Origin: Aedes albopictus
Taxonomy: Eukaryota; Arthropoda; Insecta; Diptera; Culicidae
NCBI RefSeq assembly: GCF_035046485.1
Contig: NC_085138.1
Location: 26,039,878 to 26,103,877 of the forward strand
DNA length: 64,000 nt
Direction of reading: 5' to 3'
This document shows, piece by piece, positions 20,400-31,680 of the stretch (positions are counted from its first letter, which is position 1; each line of letters starts with the position of its first letter). The position numbers and the translations under genes were made by a program. The notes beneath the pieces are model-generated. The model made no database searches and had not been told where the DNA came from. It saw nothing but the letters and a program-made list of their open reading frames with translations.

Positions 20400-21293
20400 T
20401 CTCCAGTTCAAGCGTTTCTCTTATCGATTATCGGCCGGTTATGGTGACAAACGGACTTAACACCCCACGACGAGTTGTGCCCGGTCGCGCAAATCCAAAG
20501 TGCCAATAGTGCCTCTGATTGGCATATTAGCAAACCTAGCGCCGCCGCCGTCGTGTCGTGTCGGATGGACGGACGACGATCATCATCACCACGGCCAGTT
20601 ACGGGCCAGTTTCTGCCGCGATAACACGTTTCACAGTATATCCGTGAGTACGCGCGCGCGGGTCTCAACCGCTAGACGATATCACCACGCCGCGCGGTCA
20701 GGACAGGAAACTATAGTTAACCCACACGACGAGCGCGCCGTTGATTGACCGGTTGTAAGTTAACGGCCGGCGCCTGCCGGAGATCGGTTCAGAGTTTGAT
20801 CACGTTCGTCCGTTGGTGATAAACGCAAATCGATTGATACCCTTTACCTGATGGACGGTGCCTGTGTAGAGTGTTGTTCAGGAACGGGAACTGCGAAATC
20901 CAAGTAGGCTGCTGAGACGAGTAGTTGGCCGGTGCAGCTGAGTCGAACGCTACACCTTTATTCCAGACTGCTGTGTTCTGCTGCCCTTATAGCAGAAGTG
21001 ATTCTTATCGCCTACTTTGTGTGCCCGTGCGATTAGTTGAACGAATTCGACCAACGAGAAGTGAAGTGCATTGTGGGGTGCGATTTTTCTGAATAGAAAT
21101 CTCCTCGAAGAGAAACTGAGCGAATTAGGTGTATTTAAATTCGGAAGAAACACAACTTCTTCGACGGTGAACAGAAGAAATTCGGCTAAGGCCGGTACGC
21201 GAATTGTTTGTGTTGTGCCTACCGAGTGCAGTTTTGTTTTGCGTGTGTCAAAGCCTACAGACTGCGCGGATGCGGATTGTTTAAGAGATTAAG
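20400..21293 (+). promoter_or_regulatory. Candidate promoter and non-coding first exon
   Basis: This block is strongly CpG- and GC-rich compared with its surroundings (for example around 20530-20780), then grades into sequence without a long frame that ends at AAG-GTAAAA, a good splice donor with GT at 21294-21295. Candidate start signals include TCAGAG near 20789. The pattern fits a 5' UTR exon with promoter. The gene it serves is not visible; it could be an upstream exon of the potassium-channel gene at 47164 or of another gene. No transcript evidence is available. Confidence 0.4.
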
Positions 21294-22319
21294 GTAAAAT
21301 AAAAAATAAGAGGTGTTAAAAATAGACGGTTTCAAATTTGCTTAAACGGATGCATGCGACGCGTGACTTGAAGCGTGATTGAGTCAAAAGACCGAGCAGT
21401 CTGGTGAATGAATAGTTAAAACGTGACTTGTTTAATCTGCATCGCAGTAGTTGTAGTTTGGGTGTTTTCTCCTAGTTGAATTTACAGATGCTTTTATGTA
21501 CCTTAAAACTGCACTAATCATCCAAGTTTGAAAAAAAATATGGTAAAATGCCATCATATTTGATTTGTCGATTCTTAATAAATGCTGTCACCGGTCAAGC
21601 CCTCATTAGAATGCCAACCTTAAACTTTTATACAATGAATTTGACTTGACATCTTTTTCAAATCATTGCGTTTCATCTTGTTCGAGTTGTTTCAACTCAC
21701 GCCGGTCTACCTACTACCTCAAATAGGTCACACACCAATCACGAGGCAAATCAAATTGGCGCAAACTACAAATAATAATCCAGCTCGCTTGTACCTATTT
21801 CACCATAGTTTACCATTTATGGTTTATCCTGTAAAGAAAGCATGCAAATAGGGAACATTCACACATTTCGTTTAACATTTGGGCAAATATTCTATATTAA
21901 CAATATAGGTCACTCTTACGATTTTTCGGCGACACCTTTTTAGTGAATGTGGCGCCACCAAGCGTCAGAAGAGGTACTACTACACACTAAATGCATGCGC
22001 TATCCGAATGACGTTTATTCTGTCGAACTGTCATTGCATGGTGGGGATGCCCATTTCTTCTGAAATAATCGATTAAAAATTAATCGATTTTTTTCAACTA
22101 CGCAAATTAGAACAAATTTAATTCTTTCTTCTTGAACAATTTCTGGCGTATATTATCGTCGCAGCACCAAATCGAAGTCGCGACTCGCGCGACATGCGAA
22201 GATGCAGATGAGAATTAAATTTGAACCGATAAACGTTCATAACAGAGACTAAAACACAGACGACCTAAAGCGAACTTTCCGTTAGCGAGCTATGAACGGT
22301 ATTTTCTCCGGAAATTACA
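21294..22319. other. Unassigned stretch
   Basis: No gene was recognised. CTATATTAACAATATAGGT at about 21892 recurs near 25250 in inverted form, but the motif is itself palindromic, so it is weak evidence for element ends. Confidence 0.35.
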
Positions 22320-22734
22320 CAAGAATTTCCTTGTGGGATCCCTTTAAGAATTGCACCCTGGATTTTTTTTTCTCCAAGATTCCTCCAGAAGCTCTTGGAG
22401 GATTCCTCCTAGAATTAATTCTCAAATTATTTTAGGAACTCCTTTCGGGATTGCTTAGGGAAAGCGTTCCAGCGTTCCTCCTCCATACTCCAACATTGTT
22501 TTTTATCTGGGATTACATATCTCCAAGAAAAAAACGCAGTCAGTGAAATACTAGATTTGTAATAAAAAGCTGAATTTTTATATTTTCTCATAAATTCTCC
22601 GTTGCTGCAATAAAATGGTAACTGCAATAATGATAACAAAAAGGAAGGGTTTTATGACTGTTTGTGTGATTTGATGCTGTTTGAGCAAAACTTTGTTATA
22701 TTTACGACAGCTGTTTTAAAGACTTTCGAATAGT

Positions 22735-22906
22735 TTTGGCGTTTCAGTCTTTTCGGGGTCAAAAACAACTAAATGTTTTCTTCTTCCAACGTTTCGATCC
22801 TTATTGGATCTTTATTCGATTCCCTGAGGAAGATCCAATAAGGATCGAATGGAAGAAGAAAACATTTAGTTGTTTTTGACCCCGAAAAGACTGAAATGCC
22901 AAAACT
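22735..22906. mobile_element. Fold-back element 2 with hammerhead-like cores
   Basis: Arms of about 75 bp mirror each other, starting TTTTGGCGTTTCAGTC. In the right arm CTGAGGA (22824-22830), A, stem GATCC-AATAA-GGATC (22832-22846) and GAA follow in order. In the left arm, minus strand, the same stem is followed by GAAACGTTGG (22786-22795). The right arm thus keeps the 5' half of a hammerhead core and the left arm the 3' half. Outer ends (AAAAGACTGAAATGCCAA) match fold-back element 1. Confidence 0.8.
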
Positions 22907-23119
22907 ATTCAAAAGCAAAACTTTGTGTAACTGTGTTGTTGTATTCTTATTTATTGCAACTTCAACAACATAATTCCCCAAAGTTTTGCTCAAGCAGCAT
23001 CAAACTAGGCTAAGAATCATAATACCCATGAGTTTGCACCGTTTCCATGCAGAAACGGAGAGTTTAGCATCTCACCATACAACAAACCAACTCATTACTA
23101 CAAATCTAGTCTTCACTTA

Positions 23120-23890
23120 TTCCTTCTGGGAATCCCGGAAAAAAATACTTCTGAAGACATTCCAAATGTATAGAAATCTCGGAAGGAATCACGAAAATAA
23201 TTCCTGGAGGATTTCTGATACTTCAAAGAGGGAACTTCTAAAGGAATCCTGGAAAGATCCCTCGAAAAATATTTATTAAATTGTTCATATAAAATCGCGT
23301 TGGAGTTTTACAAAGTCACTTCGGAATTTCTCCGGAATTTCAAAAGAAGTTCCTTGAAGAATCCCAAATCTTCACTCGGTGGAAATTCTAAAAGGACGGA
23401 GTGAATTCCGGAAGGAACTTTTGGAAGAATACTGGTAGAAATCCCAGTTGAAATTCCCAGAAGGAGGAATTTTTGAAGGAACTTTTGGATAAATCCTTGA
23501 AACAACTCCTGGTCGTTCCTGGAAAATTTTGGAGGAATTCCAGAAGGAACTCCGGGAGGTATTCGTAAAAAAACGCCTGAGGGAATCGTTGAAGGAGCTA
23601 CTGCAGGAATCCAAGAAAGACTCCAAGAAACTCCTATAAGGAAATCCTATAAGGAACTTTTTGACGAATCCTAGAAGAGAATTCTTGAAGATTCCTAAAG
23701 AAGTAATTCTTGAAGAAACATCAGAAGAAATTGCTGGAGTAATTTCAGTAGGAACTCATAGGGGTCCCTCGAAGAAACCTCTGGAGATATTTAAGAAAAA
23801 AAAACTTTAAATCAATCTTTGAAGGCACACCTGGAGGAATTTCAAAAAGAGCTCCTGAATTAATCTCAGAAAAAAAAACTCTAGAAGGAA
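23120..23890. repeat. Degenerate GGAATTCC-rich satellite block
   Basis: Short phrases such as GGAATTCC, CTGGAGGAATT and GAAGGAACTT repeat with an irregular 12-30 bp spacing. Open frames here are artefacts. Confidence 0.75.
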
Positions 23891-23906
23891 ACCAAGGAGA
23901 ATGACA

Positions 23907-24042
23907 TATCCTTTTCTAATCGGAAAATCCGTATGCATATATCCGTTCCTAACCATTGCTAACTGAGTCGCAGGTGCAGTTAGACGCGGTTAACGACGGT
24001 TAGCAACGGATAAATGCGGATTTTTCCGGTTAGCAAAGGATA
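23907..24042. mobile_element. Palindromic MITE with TATCCTTT ends
   Basis: TATCCTTTTCTAATCGGAAA at the left mirrors TTTTTCCGGTTAGCAAAGGATA at the right over about 45 bp per arm. It sits in satellite sequence. Confidence 0.75.
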
Positions 24043-24411
24043 AGAGAAAACTGAGAAGGAACTTCCGTTAGAAAATCAGAAGGAATGCAGAAAGAACATC
24101 TGATGGAATGCCTGACTCAATTTATGGAGGATTATCACTCTGTAGCAGGCGAATTTGCCAGAATATTTTTACTAACTGAAGTTCACCCAGAAGCCCATGA
24201 CTGTATATTTAAAAATAATGAGCTTTGCAAGGATTTCGCGACGATCGTGTAAATGTCCAATCTTTGACAGCACAATGTTCACACATCCAACAACAAAGCC
24301 GATTAGTCCGGAATAAAACAATCAGTATTCGAATAAACTCACAGTTCACTACGGAAGAACAACGAAATTAATCGAAAATCACTCATTTTTTGTAAGCACG
24401 GAACGCTCAAA

Positions 24412-24677
24412 CACAGACAAACAGACGTAACACTTGCGAAATTTCCATCGACCACGCTTTTAACGAACATTTTAAATTTTAATAGTTCTGGCTTTCACAA
24501 CCAGAGGCGCGCATATCGTTTTTCTATGCGTTTGACGTTTCACAATAGCGCCTTCTGTTGACGATATTGCACAACACAGTGAATTGTGTAACTTTTCCAC
24601 CAGGTGATGGTAGTGTGAACTGGGCGATGGATTTCCATGAAAATCGTTCAAGGTGTTACGTCTGTTTGTCTGTGGCT
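24412..24677. mobile_element. Inverted-repeat element, CACAGACAAACAGACGTAAC ends
   Basis: The 20-bp end is mirrored at 24655-24676, and similarity continues inward (TTTCCATCG against GGAAATCCATCG). It is probably a MITE or a pair of inverted element ends. No clear target duplication was found. Confidence 0.6.
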
Positions 24678-26210
24678 CAAACGTTGAAATTATTAAGTTC
24701 GTGCATCGGTCCATTAGCTTGTGCACCCTTGGATCCTTGGATACAATGTCTTGCACTCTGCCACAAGAAATTTGACGTGCACTTGGTTGGTGATCTTCCG
24801 GATTTTTTGTAAGCTATTCAATCCGATGTATGTATGTCAGCGTGGACATTAAAAAGATGATAATTTATGCCATTGTCAAAAAAAAAAAAATAGCAACCAC
24901 CAGGGCAAAATATAAGTTTATTTTGAGGGTGAAAATTTTAAATTTCTAAGTGAAATGATTTCGGTGACGTTACAATGAGGGAGCATTCAAATTCTTCTAC
25001 AGATGTATTCGTAGATGTCATCTAATGAAATATAATTTTGTTTGTTTATATTGTAAATCGATTATTTATTAATCGATTATTAAGGAACAAAAAAATTTGA
25101 CACCCCTAACATCTTTTTTCGAGAAATGTCACCTTGCACGGTAAACAAAAATTGATCAAAATACAATTATTGACTTTTTCTGACAACAGGTGGTGCTGTA
25201 ATCATTCGTAAACGGCGTCTCCATGTCGTTGTATGTGAAAACACGAAGTAACCTATATTGTTAATATAGTATATTTGTTTTAAAGCTTTCATAACCGGTC
25301 TTTCAAAGGCAAAGTTCGCATGCAACACTTCACTGGCTTTAGGAACAACGATTTGCCGTGGAAAATAAATGGAATAAGGCGCCAGTTTTAGAAATATCGC
25401 CATTTCTGCTTAGGGGGGGGGAGGTGGGGTGTCATATTATACGTGTTTACCCTACTTTTTCACGTTCGGTTTTATTGGGATGTAGTTGCGGATTTGTCAA
25501 GTTGCGATTGATTCCATGGTGCATTCTACTTAGGGGCTATTCTCTTTTGCGAATGAAATAGCAAAAGTAAATTAATCTTGTTTCCATACTTCATAATGCA
25601 AAAAAAAATCATTAAGGTAAGCCAATCACTGCAGTGAAGCTCTGTTATCGTCAGCACGACACTATTTCAATATGACATTTGTTAACTGTGAACGACGCGA
25701 CGATTACGACAACAATGTAGACAAGGGAATAATTGTGCACATGCTCTAGAATGTTTAAGAATGAATTACGGAGCGGTTATGACACACATAGGAACTGAGT
25801 TGGGCCGGTATCAGCTACATATGATCGTGTACGATCCGCTATGTGACAATAATGTTAGCGGCCGACAGTGAAGGACGAACGCTTTCTGTTGTGATCGATA
25901 CTGTTCGATAGACGATAGACAATGTATGACAACCGATCTAGTGCAATTATTTTTCTTTTCAATTTTGAAGTAATTTAGCTCAACTTGGATTTACTGCACG
26001 AACAAATGTTTGTTACCTACCTGGCTACAATTACTTATTCGAAAGAATAACAAAATTTTAATGAAACGAGCTCACCAATCCGTCTGGCACAAATTAGACT
26101 TATACCCATCTAGTCAAAAGGAGTACAATGGAGAAATGTGTTCATTGCTTACAAGGGTATGAAAAGCAAGTTTGCAACGTAGCATGTGATGACATTAATT
26201 TGAAATCTAG
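24678..26210. other. Unassigned AT-rich stretch
   Basis: No gene was recognised. A G-run lies at 25412-25420. ATCGAT-rich phrases occur around 25057-25080 and also at 22065-22092, in inverted sense. Confidence 0.35.
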
Positions 26211-26214
26211 TTAA

Positions 26215-26453
26215 ATTCGGCACCAACATTTCAAAAGGGCGTAACCGCTTTTGCAACCAATGCCTTCTCACAGAGGTGTGGGTCGTATTTCATTCATCTC
26301 ACGCAATTCACATCCATTAATCGAAAGAGGAGGTTTTTATCTTTCTATTTGTGCTAGTGGATTGCTCGAGAGGGATGGGATACGCTCCACAGCTTTGTGA
26401 GAAGGAATTGGTTGTGAATGCAGTTACGCCCTTTTGAAATGTTGATGCCGAAT
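26215..26453. mobile_element. MITE with TTAA target site
   Basis: Arms of about 55 bp mirror each other, starting ATTCGGCACCAACATTTCAA. TTAA flanks both sides (26211-26214 and 26454-26457). A TTAA target is typical of piggyBac-type MITEs; the ends themselves do not show the usual CCC start, so the class is open. Confidence 0.8.
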
Positions 26454-26457
26454 TTAA

Positions 26458-27182
26458 GTGTGTATGGTACATTTCAGATCGTGAGTGATTACAAAACTTT
26501 CTTGGAATGCTTAACAGACATCGGAAAAGCAGAGTTAATTTGGCAGTTTTCAATGAAGTAGATGATTCATAACACCTTTTACTGAAAACATCAAATTCAC
26601 AGCAATAAAGTACCCGGTTTCAAAACAAACAAACTTTATAGCAACTGTCCAATCGTTCAGTTTCAGCAAACATTCCGCACAAGTGTGTACAACACGGCAG
26701 AGTATAGACAGTAGTGTTGATAACAACAGAAAGTCTATCACCGCCTGGAGTAGACTGAAGAAGGGTCTCCTGCACTACAACACAGCTGATATGGCTTGAT
26801 AAGCGTATTCTACTAGTTCTATGTACCAAGTAGCAATACTCCGGTGTAAACAAGTGTACAAGCTTCTGAAACTGCCAGGCGGTGTGGTGGCGGCGCATCG
26901 GCGATCGCAATCATCAATCGTTTCAAAAAGGGCAATTTCATCCGTTCGGCGACAACAACGACGAAGACAGTGACAAACCAATCTGACCAACAACGATGGC
27001 ACTTGAGACATTTTTCTAATAATTTACGTTTGTTTGGCTTGGGGAGGAATCGGAGGTAAAATGATTCATTGAGGTTCAAGTTCGTCAATGTCGCGCCAGC
27101 CATAGGATGTTCGATGAGTGCAAGCGGTATTCGACATGTTTTCTAGATATGCAATTGTGAGCCCAAAGAGTGTAATAAGTAT
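26458..27182. other. Unassigned stretch
   Basis: No gene or repeat recognised; the overlapping minus-strand frames at 26620-27103 have no family signature. Confidence 0.35.
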
Positions 27183-27956
27183 CCCAAGTAACAATGGTTG
27201 CTAAACAGTGAGAGTATTAGCTGAACAATAGTTGGTTAATGGTGTCAATGGCTGAACACCATGACATCTGAATATTGGTCTGAAGTATAGCATGTTCAAA
27301 CTCTTTAATCAGCAATACATAGATGGCTGAATATCAAGTTTAATAGAATATTATTCATCTGGGTAACCAGCTTTAAAACATACAGAATTAATCATCTGTT
27401 GTTCATCCTTTAATCAAATATCTTTCGACAGCTGACCCAAGCATGGTTTTCGTGAAGTCCACATCGTTTCTTCAGCCTCAATACAGACTTAGTTCAACTT
27501 ATGTTCTTAACTATTCAGACACATCAAGTAATGCACTTGTTTTCGAGGATATGTATACAATAGTGTGTGTGGTATATGTGCTAAGGTGAGTGACTATAAA
27601 TCAGAAGGTCCGAGTTCAATTCCCAGTTTTCCCACTGATTAATTTATACATGTACATTCCTAAACATCTCTTCTGGAAATAGACGCAGCTAATGGTAAAA
27701 ATAGGCTCCCGAAAGTTTTTTTTAATTTTATTTATACACAATTAATAAATTTTATTGATTACTGATTAAGCGCATATTAAGCCCTCAATCAGCCTTCTAA
27801 TGAACCTAAACTCAGCTAAAGGTTGAATAAAATCACCAAAATTAGATGCTTTTGAGCTGAATAAAGGATTCTACCACTTGTGCTCAGCTTATGTTCAAAT
27901 GAAGGCTGATTTAAAATAGATAGAGAAACGCTTGTACAGCATCATTGTTACCTGGG
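27183..27956. mobile_element. TIR element with CCCAAGTAACAATG ends and a tRNA-like core
   Basis: CCCAAGTAACAATG at the left and CATTGTTACCTGGG at the right (one mismatch). The interior repeats AGCTGAA phrases and holds a tRNA-like block at about 27566-27640 with box-B-like GGTCCGAGTTCAATTCC. The terminal CCCAAG-Y-AACA agrees with the palindromic MITE at 11566. Confidence 0.65.
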
Positions 27957-28838
27957 ATGTTTGTCAAAGCAGCTGCAAATTTTGATAACTTCAGCGTTAA
28001 TTAGACATCAATTTTATCCACCGGTCTATTTAAGCATTTATTGTTGCACTGAAAACTTTAAAATACTTCAACGTATTCCCTTAGGTGGCGCATTTTGTAC
28101 CCTTCTGCCGGCACGCTTCAACTCGACAAGTTGAAAATTGCTTCTTACCACGTTCTCCCTCTTCTGATATTGCATCAGTAGTGTCTGTTCGAATGCAGTG
28201 AACGACTTCACGCGTTTACTTTCTTTCCACACGCTTCATGGTTCCAGGTAGGATCCAATCTGACTCAATCTCGATTGCACAAAGAATCTTGTCATTGCAA
28301 TCGATTTCGAACAGAAGAAACCGATACAACAGCTAATCGGTTGGCAATGGATTATCAACCAACCTTCTGATTAGGGGCGAGCAACTACCGCTATTTATTG
28401 CCTTTGAGTTGCCCGGCCGATTGACTGGAATGGCGGCACCCCTTTTACCGGGACAGATAACTTAGGTCTTTCAGAATAGAGATTTTTATGGTTGGTACAA
28501 TTACGAAAATCTACGTTGCGGAAGGTCTCCGGAGCTCATCGCACCCGAAGTTGAACAACATGCGACCGCGATGCGCAATCGCAATCCATGATGTTTACAG
28601 GACAAATTGACGAGGTATAGTGTCATCGTTCAAATCAAGGATATGCGTCACTTTTGTGTTACATGATGGCTGATCAACCTTTTGATTGATTTGAAGCTCA
28701 AAGATGGATCCATCTGTTAGTTGTGTTAATGTGTAAGGCAAACGCGCAGCCGTTGAGTATAACCATGATGAAGAATCATTTTAAGTTTTATGATGCTTTG
28801 TTGGCGATTCTTCCAACCAATTTTATAAAACTGCTTAA
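27957..28838. other. Unassigned stretch
   Basis: No coding family or repeat recognised. Confidence 0.35.
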
Positions 28839-28840
28839 TA

Positions 28841-29099
28841 CAGTAGACGTTCGATAACTGCAACATGTTCACGTTTCACTTAGCGAACACAATTCGATAA
28901 CTGCAACGTCAGGCAGGCGTCAACAACCCATCAATTGACGTTAAATGAACGCAAAATTTCATTCGACTGTTCATTTGGGCTAACTTGGCGCACCGTTTTG
29001 ACGGATAGCGGTGCGATAACTGCAAAATTGTTGCACTTACCGGACTTGCAGTTAAAAAGCATTGCAGTTAAACCGTTTGCACCGACCGAACGTCTACTG
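28841..29099 (-). mobile_element. pogo-type MITE, copy J
   Basis: 259 bp, TA on both sides. Interior belongs to the subfamily of copies A and G. Confidence 0.9.
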
Positions 29100-29233
29100 T
29101 ATTCACTATTCAGTCTACAATTCCAACATAACCTCCTAACAACTGCTATAAGTAAGTCTTGGACCACACTAAAAGATGCTTTCAACGAAACCTCTCAAGC
29201 AAAACTGCCGTCGGACGCATAAATGTCACATGT

Positions 29234-29690
29234 TACGGTTTAACTGCAATACTTTTTAACTGCAAGTCCGGTAAGTGCAACAAATTTGCAGTTATCGCAC
29301 CGCTATCCGTCAAAACGGTGCGCCATGTTAGCCCAAATGAACAATCAAATGAATTCTTCGTTCATTTAACATCAATTGGTCGGCGTTAAGTCAGAGAGGA
29401 CTACGCAATTTTTTGGGCAGGTAAAGATAAGCGAAGGAAATCGATATTTCTGAATTTTTCGACGTTTCTTTGATGTTGATGGGTCATTACATAAAAGATC
29501 TACAGTTTTTCATAAAATAACGCGCTTGATTTGATATCCCAAGTGCTGGCAGGAAATTTCCCCAAAATCATTGAAAATCAGATGGTCCGGTCTGACTTAA
29601 CGCCGACCAATTGATGGTTTGTTGACGCCTATCTGACATTGCAGATAGCTAATTTTGTTCACTAACTGAAATGTAAACATGTTGCAGTTG
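29234..29690 (+). mobile_element. pogo-type MITE, copy K, truncated and interrupted
   Basis: Both termini are missing: it starts at ACGGTTTAACTGC and stops at ATGTTGCAGTTG. It is interrupted at 29379-29607 by a GTCGGC-type MITE. Confidence 0.82.
29379..29607. mobile_element. MITE with GTCGGC ends, copy 2
   Basis: Termini GTCGGCGTTAAGTCAGAG and CTGACTTAACGCCGAC; CAATTG duplicated at 29373-29378 and 29608-29613. Uninterrupted MITE copies read ATCAATTGATGG at this point, confirming the insertion. Confidence 0.9.
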
Positions 29691-29722
29691 TGGTATGGGA
29701 TATTACAAACTATAAAATAATA

Positions 29723-30075
29723 CAGTAGACGTTCGATAACTGCAACATGTTTACGTTTCACTTAGCGAACGAAAAACCGATAACTGCAATGCCTGACAGC
29801 GTCAACAAACCGTCAACTGACGTAAAATGAACGTGAACTTCATCCAACTGTTCATTTGGGCTAACACCGAACATGAGTGAAGAGCCCCCGACGCCAGTCG
29901 AGTGGTAGATTCGGCATCCGACTATGCATGCGATCGGTGAAAGAAAGAAGGATCGGGATCTGTCGATCGGACAAAGTAGAGAGCAACGGACGTGTTGCAT
30001 TCTGGTAGTTGTAAGCCAGACGAAAACTCACGGAGTTTTTATCTAGTTTGGACAGCAGTTATCGAACGTTTACTG
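29723..30075 (-). mobile_element. pogo-type MITE, copy L, chimeric
   Basis: It begins like a minus-orientation copy (CAGTAGACGTTCGATAACTG) but after about 29868 it switches to unrelated sequence of about 180 bp. It ends CAGTTATCGAACGTTTACTG, so both termini are of the ATAACTGC type, whereas normal copies have one of each. Confidence 0.75.
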
Positions 30076-30076
30076 T

Positions 30077-30620
30077 ACCAGGCGCGTTTTTAAAGCGTTC
30101 CAGTGGACTTCACTGGGTCTCCAGGCAGTTTCATGGGGGTACCAGCAGGTTTCATGAGCGTATTATGGGATTTCAGGGGGTACCACGAGGACTCTGGGGC
30201 GCTTCAAGGGTCTCCACGGGGTTCCAAGGGGATTCCAGGACCGGTTTATGGGGTCTCAAGAGGATTTATGGAGATAATGGGGGGTTTCAGGAGGTTTCAT
30301 GAGATTCAAGGTATCTCAAAGACGTTTCAGGGTGTCCAAGGGGATTTTAGGAGGTCTTTGGAGTATTTCATGGGGTTTAATGGGGTACCATGAGGTCTCA
30401 GGAGCGTTCTAAGGGGTCATTTATGTCCCCTCCGGCTCCAAAGGGTTAAGGAGATTCAACGGGGTTTCATGAGAGTACCTGAAGGTATCAGGGGGTTTCA
30501 GGGGGTACCAGTACGTCTTAAATCGCTTCTGGGGATCTCAGGGGCTTTTCAGGATATGTAGAAGGCTTTCAGGGAATACTTGAAGATCTCAGGGGATTTC
30601 AGGGAAGTTTAATGCGCTTC
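30077..30620. repeat. Degenerate minisatellite of GGGGTTTCA/GGGGTACCA phrases
   Basis: Phrases of about 10-15 bp such as TTTCAGGGGGTACCA, GGGGTCTCA and GGGTTCCAAG recur irregularly. The two overlapping open frames at 30048-30393 are artefacts of this composition. Confidence 0.75.
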
Positions 30621-30690
30621 GTGATCATGCGGTTAGCGCCAGTCATCTGGGCGTTTCGTAAGCCTCAGACCTTGAATTCACCAGGTGGTG
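30612..30690 (+). mobile_element. SINE head fragment
   Basis: The stretch with GTCATCTGGGCGTTTCGTAA matches the tRNA-like head of the SINE at 37968, but the box-B end is replaced, so it is a fragment. Confidence 0.55.
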
Positions 30691-30695
30691 TCATA

Positions 30696-30943
30696 CAGTA
30701 GATGGTGCAAACGGTTTAACTGCAATGCTTTTTAATTGCAAGTCCATTTAAAGCAACAATTTTGCAGTTATCACACTCTCAAACGCCAAAATGGTGCGCC
30801 ATGTTAGCCAAATGAACAGTCGGATGAAGTTCATGTTCATTTAACGTCATTTGATGACTTATTCTTATTGACATCTGTCAGGCGTTGCAGTTATCGTTCG
30901 CTAAGTGAAACGTAAACATGTTGCTGTCATCGAATGTCTACTG
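30696..30943 (+). mobile_element. pogo-type MITE, copy M (diverged)
   Basis: 248 bp flanked by TA, with a 10-bp deletion just inside the left terminus (CAGTAGATGGTGCAAACGG). Confidence 0.8.
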
Positions 30944-31089
30944 TAGTGTAAACTGGGCAACGATCCAGTTGTTGAAAATTATCCCACATTAAAACAGTTG
31001 CCCACAAAACCAACTCGGACAACCCCTCGTCATTTTGTTTACATTGTGTTTTGACTACCAGTAGATGTATGTGCTACTTTTGTAATCGA

Positions 31090-31455
31090 AAAAAATGGAT
31101 TTCGAACAGAAACGTAGTGCTGTGATTGCCTTGTTTCGAGCTGGAAAATATCATTGCTCGTGAGCTATCCGATTTATGTTTGTTCAGAAGTTATGTACAT
31201 CGTACAGTCAAAAGATATGTTGAGACCATATAATATCATAAACGATATGGTGGAACATCGAGCTACTGTGGTGACACCTGCCATGGTAAATATAGGCATG
31301 AAGCACCTGGAGAGAAATCTTCGACGCTACTAAATTAAAGAAAGATCACGAACTCGTGCCGACCTGCTGAAGGCTACTAGGCGACAGAAACTAGCATCGG
31401 TGGTGGTTTAGACTGGAATGACCCGAGATGGCCGGACTCAGCTGGTATTTGTTTA
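31090..31455 (+). pseudogene. Tc1/mariner-like transposase N-terminal remnant (probable)
   Basis: The sequence starts ATGGATTTCGAACAGAAACG at 31094 and reads MDFEQKRSAVIALFRAGK, then, after frameshifts, RELSDLCLFRSYVHRTVKRY and RYGGTSS. A helix-turn-helix opening followed by a GGT-rich linker is usual for Tc1/mariner transposases. The catalytic domain is not seen. The identification is moderate. Confidence 0.5.
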
Positions 31456-31464
31456 TGAATGAGT

Positions 31465-31680
31465 ACACGTTCATTTAACATCAATTGACGGATTGATTGT
31501 TGACGTCTGTCAGACGTTGCTGTTATCAAATTTCGTTCGCTAAGTGAAACGCAAACATGTTACAGTAGATGTTCGATAACTGCAACATGATAAAATTTCA
31601 CTTAGCGAATGGAATTCGATTGCTGCAATGCCTGACAGATGTCAGCAAGGCATCAATTGACGTAAAATAAACGAGAATCC
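31465..31680. mobile_element. pogo-type MITE, copy N, two halves back to back
   Basis: 31465-31563 is the right half of a plus copy and 31564-31680 is the beginning of a minus copy starting CAGTAGATGTTCGATAACTG. The join occurs at ACATGTTA-CAGTAG. Neither half is complete. Confidence 0.75.

Noticed and set aside
21885..25275. A 3.4-kb transposon bounded by CTATATTAACAATATAG
   Set aside because: The motif is itself palindromic, so inverted placement is uninformative, and no target duplication was found.
28931..29222. Repeated frame containing LLHLPDLQLKSIAVKPFAPT in many places
   Set aside because: It is a translation of the pogo-type MITE interior, present on both strands and broken at random among copies.
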